NCBI RefSeq assembly: GCF_029626175.1
Contig: NZ_JARUBM010000002.1
Span: 930,001-994,000 of the forward strand
From: Micromonospora sp. WMMD1082
GTDB lineage: Bacteria; Actinomycetota; Actinomycetes; Mycobacteriales; Micromonosporaceae
DNA length: 64,000 nt
Reading direction: 5' to 3'
This document shows, piece after piece, positions 14,203 through 23,762 of this stretch. Position 1 is the stretch's first letter, and each line of letters begins with the position of its first letter. The notes below the pieces were generated by a model. It worked only from the letters and a program-made list of their open reading frames with translations, did not search any database and had not been told where the DNA came from. Position numbers and translations under genes: made by a program.

Positions 14203-15798
14203 ATGGCAACGGTCCGCGACACCACCTACGACCTGCTCCGGGCCCTGGGTATGACCACCGTCTTCGGTAACCCCGGCTCCACCGAGGAGCCGTTCCTGCA
14301 TGCCTTCCCCGACGACTTCCAGTACGTGCTCGCGCTGCACGAGGCATCGGCGGTCGGCATGGCCGACGGGTACGCACAGGTCACCGGAGGGCCGGCGCAC
14401 GTCAACCTGCACACGGCGCCGGGCACCGGCAACGCCATGGGCAACATCGTCACCGCCTGGCACAACCGGACCCCGCTGATCGTCACCGCCGGCCAGCAGA
14501 CCCGGGAGATGCTGCTGCTCGAACCCCGGCTCGCCGCCCGTCACCCCACCGAACTACCCCAGCCCTACGTCAAGTGGGCCCACGAGCCCGTCCGGGCGCA
14601 GGACGTCCCGGCGGCGCTGATGCGGGCGTACGCGACCGCGATCCAGCCGCCGGCCGGGCCGGTCTTCCTCTCCCTGCCGTTGGACGACTGGGCGCAGCCC
14701 GCCGACCCGCCTCCGCAGGCCCGCACGGTGGCCACCCGGTTCGCCCCCGACCCGGAGCGACTGCGCCAGTTCGCCGCGGCGCTGGCGACCAGCCGGTCAC
14801 CGGCCCTCGTGTTCGGCGCCGCCGTGGACCGGGCCGGCGCCTGGGAGGCCGCGGTGGCCCTGGCGGAGCGGCTGGTCGCCCCGGTCTGGTCGGCACCCGC
14901 ATCCGAACGGACCGCCTTCCCCGAGGATCACCCGCACTTCCAGGGCGTGCTGACCTTCGCGATCGGTCCGCTGGCCGACCAACTGCGGGGACACGACACC
15001 GTGCTGGTGGTGGGTGCCCCGGTGTTCCGCTACTACCCGCACGTGCCCGGCGAGACGCTCCCGGACGGTGCCCGCCTGCTGCACGTGACCGACGACCCGG
15101 AGGAGGCGGCCCGGGCGCCGGTCGGTGACAGCCTGCTCGGCGACGCCGGCCTCGCCCTCGCCGCGCTGGCCGAGCTGATGCCGCCGGCCGACCGGCCACC
15201 GCCGCCGGCCCGGCCGGCACCGTCCCCGGTGGAGGACTCGGTCCCGCTCAGCGCCGACGCGCTCTTCGCCGCGCTGGCCCGCCACTGGCCCGAGGACGGG
15301 GTGCTGGTGCAGGAGTCGCCGTCCAATCTGTCGGCGCTGCGTCGCCGGCTGCGGTTCCACACTCCCGGGTCGTACTTCACCATGGCCAGCGGTGGTCTCG
15401 GCTACGGGCTGCCGGCGGCCGTCGGCATCGCGCTGGCGCAGCGGGACACCGGCCGTCACCGGCCGGTGGTCGCGGTGATCGGCGACGGCTCGTTCCACTA
15501 CTCGGTGCAGGCCCTCTGGACCGCCGCCCAGCTGCGGCTGCCGCTGGCCGTCGTGGTCCCGGTCAACCAGCAGTACGCCATCCTCAAGGCGTTCGCCGCG
15601 CTCAAGCACACTCCGGGCGTACCCGGGCTGGACCTGCCCGGCCTCGACATCGCCGCGATCGCCAGGGGCTATGGCTGCGCCACCACAGTCGTCGACACAC
15701 CCGACCAGCTCGGCGACGCACTGGCCACGGCGCTGCGCGCGGACGGTCCGACCGTGCTGCCGGTGCCGATCCGCACGGACGTACCGCCGATTCTCTGA
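14203..15798 (+). CDS. mdlC: Benzoylformate decarboxylase-like ThDP enzyme
   Basis: This 531-aa protein is closest in sequence pattern to MdlC, which decarboxylates benzoylformate to benzaldehyde in mandelate catabolism. Conserved features are Ser26 (GNPGSTEE), Glu47 (the ThDP activator, HEAS), His70 (NLHTAPGTGN) and the GDGSFHYS metal/ThDP loop near 427. The second active-site His of Pseudomonas MdlC (His281, FRYH) is a Tyr here (FRYYPH), and the NNGTYG loop is NQQYA. The substrate may therefore differ from benzoylformate. It stands alone, with no mandelate dehydrogenase or racemase nearby. Confidence 0.82.
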   Translation: MATVRDTTYDLLRALGMTTVFGNPGSTEEPFLHAFPDDFQYVLALHEASAVGMADGYAQVTGGPAHVNLHTAPGTGNAMGNIVTAWHNRTPLIVTAGQQTREMLLLEPRLAARHPTELPQPYVKWAHEPVRAQDVPAALMRAYATAIQPPAGPVFLSLPLDDWAQPADPPPQARTVATRFAPDPERLRQFAAALATSRSPALVFGAAVDRAGAWEAAVALAERLVAPVWSAPASERTAFPEDHPHFQGVLTFAIGPLADQLRGHDTVLVVGAPVFRYYPHVPGETLPDGARLLHVTDDPEEAARAPVGDSLLGDAGLALAALAELMPPADRPPPPARPAPSPVEDSVPLSADALFAALARHWPEDGVLVQESPSNLSALRRRLRFHTPGSYFTMASGGLGYGLPAAVGIALAQRDTGRHRPVVAVIGDGSFHYSVQALWTAAQLRLPLAVVVPVNQQYAILKAFAALKHTPGVPGLDLPGLDIAAIARGYGCATTVVDTPDQLGDALATALRADGPTVLPVPIRTDVPPIL

Positions 15799-15829
15799 CC
15801 CGACGGCGGCGGCCGCCCTCCGCTGCCGG

Positions 15830-16786
15830 TCAGCCGGCGGCGAGCCGCAGCGGCGCGCCGTTGAGCACGTCCAGGACCGCGCGGGCGCCTAGCGGTGCCC
15901 GCAGCGTCACCACGACCGGTGCCAGGTTGAGCATGTCGTCGCAGGCGCCGGCGGTGGGCCGCACCACCGAACCGCCGACCACCACCACGTGATCCTGCTC
16001 CTGCACCAGCGGGGTGATCCCGGTGTCGCAGCTGCCCACACCGAGCCGGTAGGTCAGGGTCGCCCCGTCGACGGCCTGGATGTCCTGCGCGCTGACCAGG
16101 TCCTGCGGGGCCGGCGCGGCGGGCGCGACCGGCTCGGGTGCGGCGCCGACCGCGCGGGGTGCGACCGCGATCCGGGCCACCACGGCGTCGATCTCCGCCA
16201 CGGTGAACAGCCACGCCGGCACCTGCGCCACCCCCCGGCTGGTGTGCATCGGCGCCAGGCCCAGTGCCACGTCGGTGACGGTGAGCGGGACGCACGCGAG
16301 CTGCGGCTCGCTGCTCACCGGGTCGTCCGGGCCACCCGGCGGGCTGGCCGGCGGCGGCGTGGCGGGCTCCGTCGGCCGCGCCGGGCAGGGCGGCGGGTCG
16401 CCCTGGTCGAGCTGACGGTACGCCTCGACCGCGGTGATCAGCGGTACGGGTAGCTGCTCACCGTCGGGGAAGCGGATCGTGCCCTCGTCGGGTTGCCCGG
16501 CCGGCAGATCCGCCCGTTGGTGGTACCAGCCGGCGTGGAAGGCCAGCTTCGTCTCCTCGGTGAACTCCGGCTCGCCGACGAGCACCGTGGGTTCCTGGAG
16601 CGGCACGTAGCCGCTCGTCCACGCCGCGTCGGGCCGCCACGCGTCGGCGACCTCCCTCGCCCGCTGGTCGAACGCCTCCTGGCGGTCGGCCGGGCTGCCC
16701 GGGTTGGCCGGCCCGGTGCCCACCGGGGCGCAACCGGCGACCATGATCATCAGCGGCACGCCCAGCAGGGCGACTCGTCGACGCAT
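15830..16786 (-). CDS. Secreted lipoprotein of unknown function
   Basis: The 318-aa product has a classic lipoprotein signal: MRRR, a hydrophobic stretch, then a lipobox ending VAGC (Cys19). It is therefore predicted to be anchored to the outer face of the membrane. The mature protein has a Pro-rich hinge (PATPPPASPPGGPDD, about residues 143-157) separating two parts and four further Cys residues that may pair. No enzyme motif is recognised. It converges with the mdlC-like gene at 15798. Confidence 0.75.
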   Translation of the reverse strand: MRRRVALLGVPLMIMVAGCAPVGTGPANPGSPADRQEAFDQRAREVADAWRPDAAWTSGYVPLQEPTVLVGEPEFTEETKLAFHAGWYHQRADLPAGQPDEGTIRFPDGEQLPVPLITAVEAYRQLDQGDPPPCPARPTEPATPPPASPPGGPDDPVSSEPQLACVPLTVTDVALGLAPMHTSRGVAQVPAWLFTVAEIDAVVARIAVAPRAVGAAPEPVAPAAPAPQDLVSAQDIQAVDGATLTYRLGVGSCDTGITPLVQEQDHVVVVGGSVVRPTAGACDDMLNLAPVVVTLRAPLGARAVLDVLNGAPLRLAAG

Positions 16787-16877
16787 AGCCGTTTGACGGG
16801 CCGGCGTCCCGACGGGTTCCGTCGATCGCGGTCGCCGCCCGACCGGACGGACCAGCCCGGTGCACAGGCGGGCAGAC

Positions 16878-16915
16878 GACTGCGCGCCCCGGTCGGGTGA
16901 CCGGGGCGCGCAGTC
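16878..16915 (-). terminator. Terminator of tmRNA gene
   Basis: Perfect 16-bp arms (16878-16893 and 16900-16915) with a 6-nt loop, 4 nt beyond the tmRNA 3' end. Confidence 0.85.
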
Positions 16916-16919
16916 CAGG

Positions 16920-17295
16920 TGGTGGAGGTGCCGGGAATCGAACCCGGGTCCTTCGCCGCCTTGTCAGGGCTTCTCCGAGCGCAGCTCGCTATGCCTCTAC
17001 TCGGCCCCTCCGATCACGCGAGCGAGTCGGTGTGACGGGCCCAGTCGCTGATTGATCTCGCCGCACGGACCCCGCGACCGGGTCCGGTTGGCCAGCCTTC
17101 TAGCTGATGCCGGCTGACTGGGTCGAAGGCGCTCCCAGGCCGACAGACTTGCTACTCGCCTCAGGCGGCGAGAGCGAAGTCAGCGCGATTGTTCTTGGCG
17201 CTTATTGGTTTCCGACGAACGATTCTCGAGACGACGTCGGCTTCCTCGGCTCGCTTCCCCTGCCGCAACGTACGAAGTCGAAACCAGTCACCCCC
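16920..17295 (-). ncRNA. ssrA: tmRNA (ssrA)
   Basis: Transfer-messenger RNA, which rescues stalled ribosomes together with SmpB. The 5' end GGGGGTG pairs with 3' CACCTCC, including the G3-U70 pair of tRNA-Ala. GGTTTCGACTTCG near the 5' end and GGGTTCGATTCCC in the T-arm are typical, and CCA is encoded. The tag reading frame ends at TGA 17161-17163 and encodes ...AKNNRADFALAA. The exact resume codon is not certain, because the frame continues upstream as KPIS. The smpB gene lies directly upstream. Confidence 0.95.
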
Positions 17296-17402
17296 TCGAC
17301 AGGCCGCCGGGTTCCGGCGGCTCCGACAAGCGTAACGCCTGCCGCAACCGGATTCATCCCTAGCCCGCGCCGATCGCCCGAGCTAGGGATGATACGGACA
17401 AA

Positions 17403-17882
17403 TCAGTCTTGCATCCCCTTACCTCGCCGACCGACCGCCCGGGCGATCTCCCGGTCGGCGTCCCGCTTGGCGAGGTCCTGGCGCTTGTCGTACGCCTTCT
17501 TGCCCTTGGCCAGGCCGATCTCCACCTTGGCCCAGCCGTCGGAGAAGTAGACCTGCAGCGGCACCAGGGTCAGCCCGCTCTCCCGGAGCTTGCCGATCAA
17601 CCGGTCGATCTCCAACCGCTTGAGCAGCAGCTTGCGGGTCCGCCGGGGCTCGTGGTTGGTCCAGGTGCCCTGGGAGTACTCCGGGATGTGCATGCTGTGC
17701 AGGTAGAGCTCGCCGTCGCGCTCCTGGGCGAACGCGTCGACCAGCGACGCCCGCCCGGCCCGCAGCGACTTCACCTCGGTGCCGGTCAGGGCCATGCCCG
17801 CCTCGTACGTGTCGAGGATGGCGTAGTCGTGACGCGCCTTCTTGTTGGAGGCGACGACCTTGCGCCCCTTCTCCCGTGGCAT
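17403..17882 (-). CDS. smpB: SsrA-binding protein SmpB
   Basis: This 159-aa protein binds tmRNA and delivers it to stalled ribosomes. It has the family's beta-barrel core ([34 protein letters not shown]) and the basic C-terminal tail ([20 protein letters not shown]) that enters the mRNA channel. The start is the ATG at 17882 (MPREKGRK), matching the family length; an upstream extension to 17948 lacks homology. It lies 107 bp upstream of ssrA on the same strand. Confidence 0.97.
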   Translation of the reverse strand: MPREKGRKVVASNKKARHDYAILDTYEAGMALTGTEVKSLRAGRASLVDAFAQERDGELYLHSMHIPEYSQGTWTNHEPRRTRKLLLKRLEIDRLIGKLRESGLTLVPLQVYFSDGWAKVEIGLAKGKKAYDKRQDLAKRDADREIARAVGRRGKGMQD

Positions 17883-17964
17883 CGCCGCGCCACCCCCTTT
17901 CCGTTGCCGCCCTCCGCCCGGCGCGGCCGGTCGGAAAGCGGAGATCATGTTACCCGAACGACAA

Positions 17965-18004
17965 GGGCCCTCCCGCGCCGTTTATTCCGGCGGCGGGAGG
18001 GCCC
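17965..18004 (-). terminator. Terminator between ftsX and smpB
   Basis: Arms GGGCCCTCCCGC (17965-17976) and GCGGGAGGGCCC (17993-18004), extended by GCCG/CGGC around a TTTATT loop. Confidence 0.75.
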
Positions 18005-18018
18005 CTGCCCGACGGACC

Positions 18019-18122
18019 AGGGCCTGTGTCGAAGTCCTCGGTCGAGCCGCCGAGGCGGAGTCCAGACGGCGGCCGGCGTCTGGGCCCGCCGCAGGCCGGC
18101 CAGGGACTTCGACGCAGGCCCT
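18019..18122. repeat. Nested inverted repeat after ftsX
   Basis: Outer arms 18019-18037 and 18104-18122 pair over 19 bases with one G-T position. An inner hairpin has arms CCAGACG (18062-18068) and CGTCTGG (18077-18083). It overlaps the ftsX stop codon and lies upstream of an ordinary terminator. Confidence 0.6.
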
Positions 18123-18996
18123 AGACCCGCAGGTAGAAACGGAGGGTGACCCAGGCGGTGACCGCGCTGATCAGGCCACCGACGGCGGCCATCACCGGGA
18201 AGGTCAGCAACACCTCGCCCCAGCTCACCGGCGCGAACAGCCCCTGTAGGGCGCTGAGCGCACCGTCGAACAGGAAGATCTTGAGGGCGATCAGGGCACC
18301 GAGGCCCAGGATCGAGCCGATCAGGCCGGCGACCACCGCCTCCAGCACGAACGGCGCCTGGATGAACCAGTTGGACGCACCGACCAGCTTCATGACCGCG
18401 ACCTCACGCCGCTTGCTGTACGCGGCGACCTGGATGGTGTTGGCGACCAGCAGCAGGGCGGCGATGGCCATCGCGACGGCGGCGGCCAGCGCGATGTTCT
18501 GCCCGGCGGTGAAGAGGTTGAAGATCTTGTCGAGCACCTGGCTCTGGTCGACGACCTGGTCGACCCCCTCGACCGAGGCGTACTGGTCGGAGATGGTCTT
18601 GTACTCCTGCGGGTCGACCAGCTTGAGCCGGTACGACTCCGGCAGCTGGTCCGCCTTGACCGCGCTCAGCAGGTCGGGCGAGTCCCGGAACATCTCCTGG
18701 AAGCGCTGGAACGCCTCGTCCTTGTTGACGTAGGTGACCTGCGAGACCAGCGGGTCGGACTCCAACTGGGTGCCGATCGAGGCGCGCTGCTCCTCGGTGA
18801 CATCACCGGTCAGGAAGATCGAGACCTCGATGTTCTCGAAGTACAACTGCTTCATGTCCGCGACCTTGGTGTAGATCAGGCCGCTGGCACCGAGCATGGT
18901 CAACGAGACCGCCAGCGTGATGATCATCGCGATGGTCATGGTCACGTTGCGCCACAGTCCGACCAGTACCTCGGACATGACGTATTTCATCCGCAT
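18121..18996 (-). CDS. ftsX: Cell division protein FtsX (permease-like)
   Basis: This 291-aa membrane partner of FtsE regulates peptidoglycan hydrolases at the septum. It has one N-terminal span (about 20-42), a large extracellular domain (about 45-165) and three C-terminal spans, the actinobacterial FtsX plan. The start is ATG 18996 (MRMKYVMSEVLVGLWRN). It lies 68 bp downstream of ftsE and is probably cotranscribed with it. Confidence 0.96.
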   Translation of the reverse strand: MRMKYVMSEVLVGLWRNVTMTIAMIITLAVSLTMLGASGLIYTKVADMKQLYFENIEVSIFLTGDVTEEQRASIGTQLESDPLVSQVTYVNKDEAFQRFQEMFRDSPDLLSAVKADQLPESYRLKLVDPQEYKTISDQYASVEGVDQVVDQSQVLDKIFNLFTAGQNIALAAAVAMAIAALLLVANTIQVAAYSKRREVAVMKLVGASNWFIQAPFVLEAVVAGLIGSILGLGALIALKIFLFDGALSALQGLFAPVSWGEVLLTFPVMAAVGGLISAVTAWVTLRFYLRV

Positions 18997-19064
18997 CGGG
19001 ATTTCCTCCGGCTCTCCGGCGTGAGGTGTTCGTCGTCAGATCGGGGTGCGGTGGATCGGCCTCG

Positions 19065-19745
19065 TCACCCGTAGACGCCGCGGGCCTGGTCGCGAACGAT
19101 GCGGCCGCTCTCGATCTCAATGACCCGGCGGCGCATCTGGTTCACGATGTTGGAGTCGTGCGTGACCATCACGACGGTCGTGCCGGTGCGGTTGATCCGG
19201 TCCAGCAGGCGCATGATCTCGATGGACGTGTCCGGGTCCAGGTTTCCGGTCGGCTCGTCCGCCAGCAGGATCAGCGGGCGGTTCACGAACGCCCGCGCCA
19301 CCGCCACGCGCTGCTGCTCACCACCGGAGAGCTCGTGTGGGTAGCGGTGCTCCTTGCCACCGAGGCCGACCAGTTCCAGCACCTCCGGCACGACCCGGCG
19401 GGCCACCGCCTTGGTCTTGCCGATCACCTCCAGCGCGAAGGCCACGTTCTCGTACGCGGTGCGGTTGGGCAGCAGCCGGAAGTCCTGGAAGACGCAGCCG
19501 ATGGAGCGGCGGAAGTGCGGGCGCTTCCAGGACCGCATCGACGTGACATCCTTGCCGTTGACGACGACGCGCCCCTTGTTGGGGGTCACCTCGTGCAGCA
19601 GCATCTTGATGATCGTGGACTTGCCGGAGCCGGATGGACCGATGAAGAAGACGAACTCGCCCTTGTCGATCGACACGGACACGTTGTCGAGCGAAGGCCG
19701 CGACGCCTTCGGGTACGTCTTCGTCACTTGCTCAAGCTGAATCAC
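19065..19745 (-). CDS. ftsE: Cell division ATP-binding protein FtsE
   Basis: This 226-aa ABC ATPase has Walker [10 protein letters not shown] (about 36-44), signature LSGGEQQR, Walker B LLADEPTG and the switch His in VTHD. It works with FtsX in cell division. The start is GTG 19745 ([12 protein letters not shown]), the usual family N-terminus. There is no ribosome site; a promoter with its -10 box 8 nt upstream suggests a leaderless mRNA. Confidence 0.97.
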   Translation of the reverse strand: MIQLEQVTKTYPKASRPSLDNVSVSIDKGEFVFFIGPSGSGKSTIIKMLLHEVTPNKGRVVVNGKDVTSMRSWKRPHFRRSIGCVFQDFRLLPNRTAYENVAFALEVIGKTKAVARRVVPEVLELVGLGGKEHRYPHELSGGEQQRVAVARAFVNRPLILLADEPTGNLDPDTSIEIMRLLDRINRTGTTVVMVTHDSNIVNQMRRRVIEIESGRIVRDQARGVYG

Positions 19746-19753
19746 GGGTGGTG

Positions 19754-19781
19754 AGTCTACGCGGTGTAACTGTCGTGCCAA
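19754..19781 (-). promoter_or_regulatory. ftsEX promoter (leaderless arrangement)
   Basis: On the minus strand TTGGCA (19776-19781) is followed after 16 nt by TAGACT (19754-19759). The -10 ends 8 nt before GTG 19745. Confidence 0.55.
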
Positions 19782-19863
19782 GTCCCACGCCCCACCGTTG
19801 CGGGACAAGTCATCGAATCAGCACGTCACGTAGAGATCGACGAAGCGCTCCGCCAACGATCGG

Positions 19864-20985
19864 TCACGCGCTGTCGCCGGCGAGTTGCTGCTGCTTGCGC
19901 CACCGGATCCCCGCCTCGATGAAGGAGTCCAGCTCACCGTCGAAGACCGCGCTCGGGTTGCCGGTCTCCTGCTCGGTACGCAGATCCTTCACCATCTGAT
20001 ACGGGTGCAACACGTACGAGCGCATCTGGTCACCCCAGGAGCCCGCCGCGTCGGTCTTGAGGCCCTGAAGCTTGGCCTGCTCCTCCTGGCGCTTGCGCTC
20101 CAGCAGCCGGGCCTGCAGCACGCGCAACGCGGAGGCCTTGTTCTGTAGCTGCGACTTCTCGTTCTGGCAGGTCACCACGATGCCCGTCGGGATGTGGGTG
20201 ATCCGCACCGCCGAGTCGGTGGTGTTGACGCTCTGCCCGCCCGGGCCCGAGGAGCGGTAGACGTCGATCCGCATCTCGTTCTCGGGGATGTCGATGTGGT
20301 CGGTCTGCTCGACCACCGGCAGCACCTCGACCCCGGCGAAGCTGGTCTGCCGCCGGCCCTGGTTGTCGAACGGGCTGATCCGCACCAGCCGGTGCGTGCC
20401 GGACTCCACGCTGAGCGTGCCGAAGGCGTACGGGACCTTGACCGTGAAGGTGGCCGACTTCAGGCCCGCCTCCTCGGCGTACGAGGTCTCGTAGACCTCG
20501 GTCGGGTATCCGTGCCGCTCGGCCCAGCGCAGGTACATCCGCAGCAGCATCTCGGCGAAGTCGGCCGCGTCCACGCCCCCGGCGCCCGCCCGGATGGCCA
20601 CCAGCGCCTCCCGGGAGTCGTACTCGCCGGAGAGCAGGGTGCGGACCTCCATCTCCTGGATCGCCTTGCCGAGCCCGGCGATCTCCGTCTCGACCTCGGT
20701 GAGCACCCCCGAGTCGGACTCCGCCTCGGCCAGTTCCAGCAGTACGCGCGCGTCGTCCAGCCGCGACCGCAGGCTGCCGAGCTTGTCGATCTCGCCGTTG
20801 ACGTACGACAGCTGCGAGGTCACCTGTTGGGCGCGGGCCTGGTCGTCCCAGAGATCCGGGGCGGATGCCTCCTGCTCCAGGCGGGCCTTGTCCGCGCGGA
20901 GGCGGTCGAGGTCGAGCACCGCCTCGATGTTGCGCAGGGTGGCGTCGAGGTCCTTGAGCTGTTCGGCGAAGTCGGCAGCGGTCAC
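19864..20985 (-). CDS. prfB: Peptide chain release factor 2
   Basis: This 373-aa RF2 terminates translation at UGA and UAA. It has the SPF-type codon-recognition tripeptide ([15 protein letters not shown]) and the catalytic GGQ ([17 protein letters not shown]). The reading frame is continuous; the programmed +1 frameshift site of E. coli prfB is absent. The start is GTG 20985 ([14 protein letters not shown]), and the extension to 21045 runs into the upstream repeats. The -10-like TACCCT lies 8 nt upstream with no ribosome site, so it may be leaderless. Confidence 0.96.
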   Translation of the reverse strand: MTAADFAEQLKDLDATLRNIEAVLDLDRLRADKARLEQEASAPDLWDDQARAQQVTSQLSYVNGEIDKLGSLRSRLDDARVLLELAEAESDSGVLTEVETEIAGLGKAIQEMEVRTLLSGEYDSREALVAIRAGAGGVDAADFAEMLLRMYLRWAERHGYPTEVYETSYAEEAGLKSATFTVKVPYAFGTLSVESGTHRLVRISPFDNQGRRQTSFAGVEVLPVVEQTDHIDIPENEMRIDVYRSSGPGGQSVNTTDSAVRITHIPTGIVVTCQNEKSQLQNKASALRVLQARLLERKRQEEQAKLQGLKTDAAGSWGDQMRSYVLHPYQMVKDLRTEQETGNPSAVFDGELDSFIEAGIRWRKQQQLAGDSA

Positions 20986-20993
20986 GACAGACA

Positions 20994-20999
20994 AGGGTA
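20994..20999 (-). promoter_or_regulatory. Putative -10 box of prfB
   Basis: TACCCT on the minus strand, 8 nt before GTG 20985. No clear -35; the upstream DNA is the tandem repeat at 21002. Confidence 0.35.
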
Positions 21000-21001
21000 C
21001 T

Positions 21002-21140
21002 GCTCGGACGAGGAGTGAGCTTGCGAGCCCCGCAGTCCGAGCCAAACCAACCCCGCTCGGACGAGGAGTGAGCTTGCGAGCCCCGCAGTCCGAGCCAAAC
21101 CAACCCTGCTCGGACGAGGAGTGAGCTTGCGAGCCCCGCG
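21002..21140. repeat. 53-bp tandem repeat, 2.6 copies
   Basis: Units begin at 21002, 21055 and 21108. Each has GCTCGGAC and GTCCGAGC arms (e.g. 21002-21009 with 21035-21042) around the core GAGGAGTGAGC...GCGAGCCCCGCAGTC. The third copy is cut short. A related single copy with a different flanking stem is at 58266-58306. It fills the prfB-padR gap. Confidence 0.85.
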
Positions 21141-21167
21141 GTCCCGCGCCGCAGCTGGCGGGGGCGG

Positions 21168-21683
21168 TCAGCCGGCGGGGGCGCTCTTGAGCCAGGACAG
21201 GGCGGCGCGATGGTACGCCACGGCGAACTCCAACGCGCTCGCGTCGTACGTGTCGCCTTCCTTCTTGGCGTTCTTGACCTGCTCGCGGACCCGGGCCAGC
21301 GCGTCCGTGTGGTACTCGTTGGCCGCGGCCTGGAGGTTCTTCAGCTGGCTCGGAGAGTGCAGTTCGCCGAAGGCGATGCGCAGGGCGATCGGGTTGCGGA
21401 TGGTGTCCCGCCCCGGGTCCTCTGCCAGCCAGCGGGAGAATGTCCGTTTTCCGGCTGCCGTGATCGCGTACGGCTGACTCATCCGCGGCCCGGGCTTACC
21501 CAACCGGACGAAACCTCGCTCGGCCAGCACCGGCAACTCCCGGTAGACCTGGCTGCGGGTCATCGACCAGTACGGCGCCAGCCGGCGCTCGGCGGCGGCC
21601 ATCAACTGGCCACCTGTCATGGGACCCTCATGGAGCAGCCCGAGCAGGGCCGCCGCCGTGGGGTTGACTCCGGATTCCGCCAT
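21168..21683 (-). CDS. PadR family transcriptional regulator
   Basis: This 171-aa protein has the PadR N-terminal winged helix ([41 protein letters not shown]). A C-terminal helical dimerization region of the VirR/PadR-like type follows. It probably represses a nearby or own gene in response to a small molecule, but the target is not evident. The start ATG 21683 (MAESGVNP) has GAGGGG upstream. Confidence 0.9.
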   Translation of the reverse strand: MAESGVNPTAAALLGLLHEGPMTGGQLMAAAERRLAPYWSMTRSQVYRELPVLAERGFVRLGKPGPRMSQPYAITAAGKRTFSRWLAEDPGRDTIRNPIALRIAFGELHSPSQLKNLQAAANEYHTDALARVREQVKNAKKEGDTYDASALEFAVAYHRAALSWLKSAPAG

Positions 21684-21850
21684 GCCCCTCACGCTGCCAC
21701 TTTGCCGGGCCGGCGTCCAGGATTTCACCGTTTCGCCACCCATTGGGGTTTCCTATGTGCACTGTCGGCGCGCGACGGTCCATCTGCGTCCGGTGTCAAG
21801 GAGGAGCCCCTCCTCTACCAGGCGTTACGAAGGGGCCCTTCCGTACCTCC

Positions 21851-23479
21851 TCAGTGCATGTGGGGGTAGGTGTGGTCGGTGGGCGGGACGAAGGTCTCCT
21901 TGATCGTCCGGGGCGACGTCCAGCGGACCAGGTTGTGCCAGGAGCCGGCCTTGTCGTTGGTACCGCTGGCCCGGGCGCCACCGAAGGGCTGCTGCCCGAC
22001 CACTGCGCCGGTGGGCTTGTCGTTGATGTAGAAGTTGCCGGCCGCGTACCGCATCCGCTCGGCCACCGCGTCGACCACCCGGCGGTCGGTGGCGAAGATC
22101 GACCCGGTCAGCGCGTACGGGGCGATCGACTCGGCCTGGGCGACCACCTCGTCGAAGCGGGCGTCGTCGAAGACGTGCACGCCGAGGATCGGCCCGAAGT
22201 ACTCGGTGGTGAACGTCTCGTGTGCCGGGTCGCCGCATTCGAAGATCGTCGGTCGGACGAACCAGCCGACCGAGTCGTCGGCGGTGCCACCGGCGATGGT
22301 CCGGCAGCTGTCGTCGGTGGAGATCAGCTCCAGCGCGGCGGTGTGCCGGGAGAACGCCTTGTCGTCGATCACCGCGCCGCCGAAGTTGCGGAAGTCGGTG
22401 ACGTCGCCGTAGGCCAGCCCGTCGGCGGTGGCGGCCAGCCGGTCGCGCAGGCCGCCCTCCCAGAGCGACCGAGGGAGGTACGCCCGGGAGGCGGCGGAGC
22501 ACTTCTGACCCTGGTACTCGAAGGCGCCGCGGATCAGGGCGGTGTGCAGCGCGTCGGCGTCGGCGCTGGAGTGGGCGACCACGAAGTCCTTGCCCCCGGT
22601 CTCCCCGACCAGCCTCGGGTAGCCGCGGTAGGTGGCGATGTTCTCCCCCACTGTGCGCCAGAGGTGCTGGAAGACCTTGGTGGACCCGGTGAAGTGGATG
22701 CCGGCCAGGTCGGGGTCGGCCAGCACCACATCGGAGACCTCCTCACCCCGGCCGGTGACCATGTTGATCACGCCGGGCGGCAGGCCGGCCGCCTCGAAGA
22801 GCCGCATGGTGAAGTGGGCCGCGAACTGCTGGGTCGGCCCCGGCTTCCAGACCACCGTGTTGCCGAGCAGGGCCGGCGCCGAGGGCAGGTTACCGGCGAT
22901 CGCGGTGAAGTTGAACGGCGTGACCGCGTAGACGAAGCCCTCCAGCGGCCGGTGGTCGAACCGGTTCCACACCCCGGCCGACGACATCGGCTGCTCGGCA
23001 AGCAGCCTGCGGGCGAAGTGCACGTTGAACCGGAGGAAGTCGATGAACTCGCAGGCCGAGTCGATCTCCGCCTGCACGACGGTCTTCGACTGGCCGAGCA
23101 TGGTGGCCGCGTTGAGGGTGTCCCGCCACGGGCCGGAGAGCAGCTCGGCGGCGCGCAGGAAGATCGCCGCCCGCTCCTCGAAGGGCAGCGCCCGCCATCC
23201 CGGCGCGGCGTCCTTGGCCGCCTTGACGGCGGCCCGCGCGTCGTCGTGGGTGGCGTGCCCGGTGACCCCGAGCACGTGAGCGCGCCGGTGCGGCTGCACC
23301 ACCTGGATCGGCTCGCCGCCGGCCATCCGCTGCTCGCCCGCGATGGTCATCGGCAGGTCGATCCGCTCGGCGGCCAGCTCGGTCAGCCGCCGCTGGAGCC
23401 GTTCGGCGTCGGTGCTGCCCGGCTCGTAGGTGCGCACCGGCTCGTTCTGCGGCTCGGGTACGGAGAACACGGCGTCCAT
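21851..23479 (-). CDS. pruA: L-glutamate gamma-semialdehyde (1-pyrroline-5-carboxylate) dehydrogenase
   Basis: This 542-aa member of the ALDH superfamily oxidises glutamate semialdehyde to glutamate in proline catabolism. Motifs include TPFNFTAIAGNLPSAPALLGN, FTGSTKVF, ETGGKDFVV with the catalytic Glu, and GQKCSAASRAY with the catalytic Cys. The start is ATG 23479 (MDAVFSVPEPQNEP) with AGGAG upstream. No proline dehydrogenase is adjacent. Confidence 0.95.
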   Translation of the reverse strand: MDAVFSVPEPQNEPVRTYEPGSTDAERLQRRLTELAAERIDLPMTIAGEQRMAGGEPIQVVQPHRRAHVLGVTGHATHDDARAAVKAAKDAAPGWRALPFEERAAIFLRAAELLSGPWRDTLNAATMLGQSKTVVQAEIDSACEFIDFLRFNVHFARRLLAEQPMSSAGVWNRFDHRPLEGFVYAVTPFNFTAIAGNLPSAPALLGNTVVWKPGPTQQFAAHFTMRLFEAAGLPPGVINMVTGRGEEVSDVVLADPDLAGIHFTGSTKVFQHLWRTVGENIATYRGYPRLVGETGGKDFVVAHSSADADALHTALIRGAFEYQGQKCSAASRAYLPRSLWEGGLRDRLAATADGLAYGDVTDFRNFGGAVIDDKAFSRHTAALELISTDDSCRTIAGGTADDSVGWFVRPTIFECGDPAHETFTTEYFGPILGVHVFDDARFDEVVAQAESIAPYALTGSIFATDRRVVDAVAERMRYAAGNFYINDKPTGAVVGQQPFGGARASGTNDKAGSWHNLVRWTSPRTIKETFVPPTDHTYPHMH

Positions 23480-23762
23480 CAGGGCTCCTGGCGATCTCGA
23501 CGGCGGTGGCGAAACCGGCCCCGGGTGGCGGGACCTCGGCCAATCTTCCCACGCCCGCCGCCACACGATCACGCCCCGGCCACCCATAGACCACCGATCA
23601 GGAGGCCGACGACGAACTTCGACACGGATTCTTACCCGAAGGAGGCAGATGACCGAAGGAAAGCAGGCGCTGCGAGGTTCTAATGATCAGCCGCCCTCGA
23701 CGCGTACGCTGGGTTGCCGGTGATGGTCCGGCCCGGTCGGGCCCGGCGGCGAAGGGACAACG

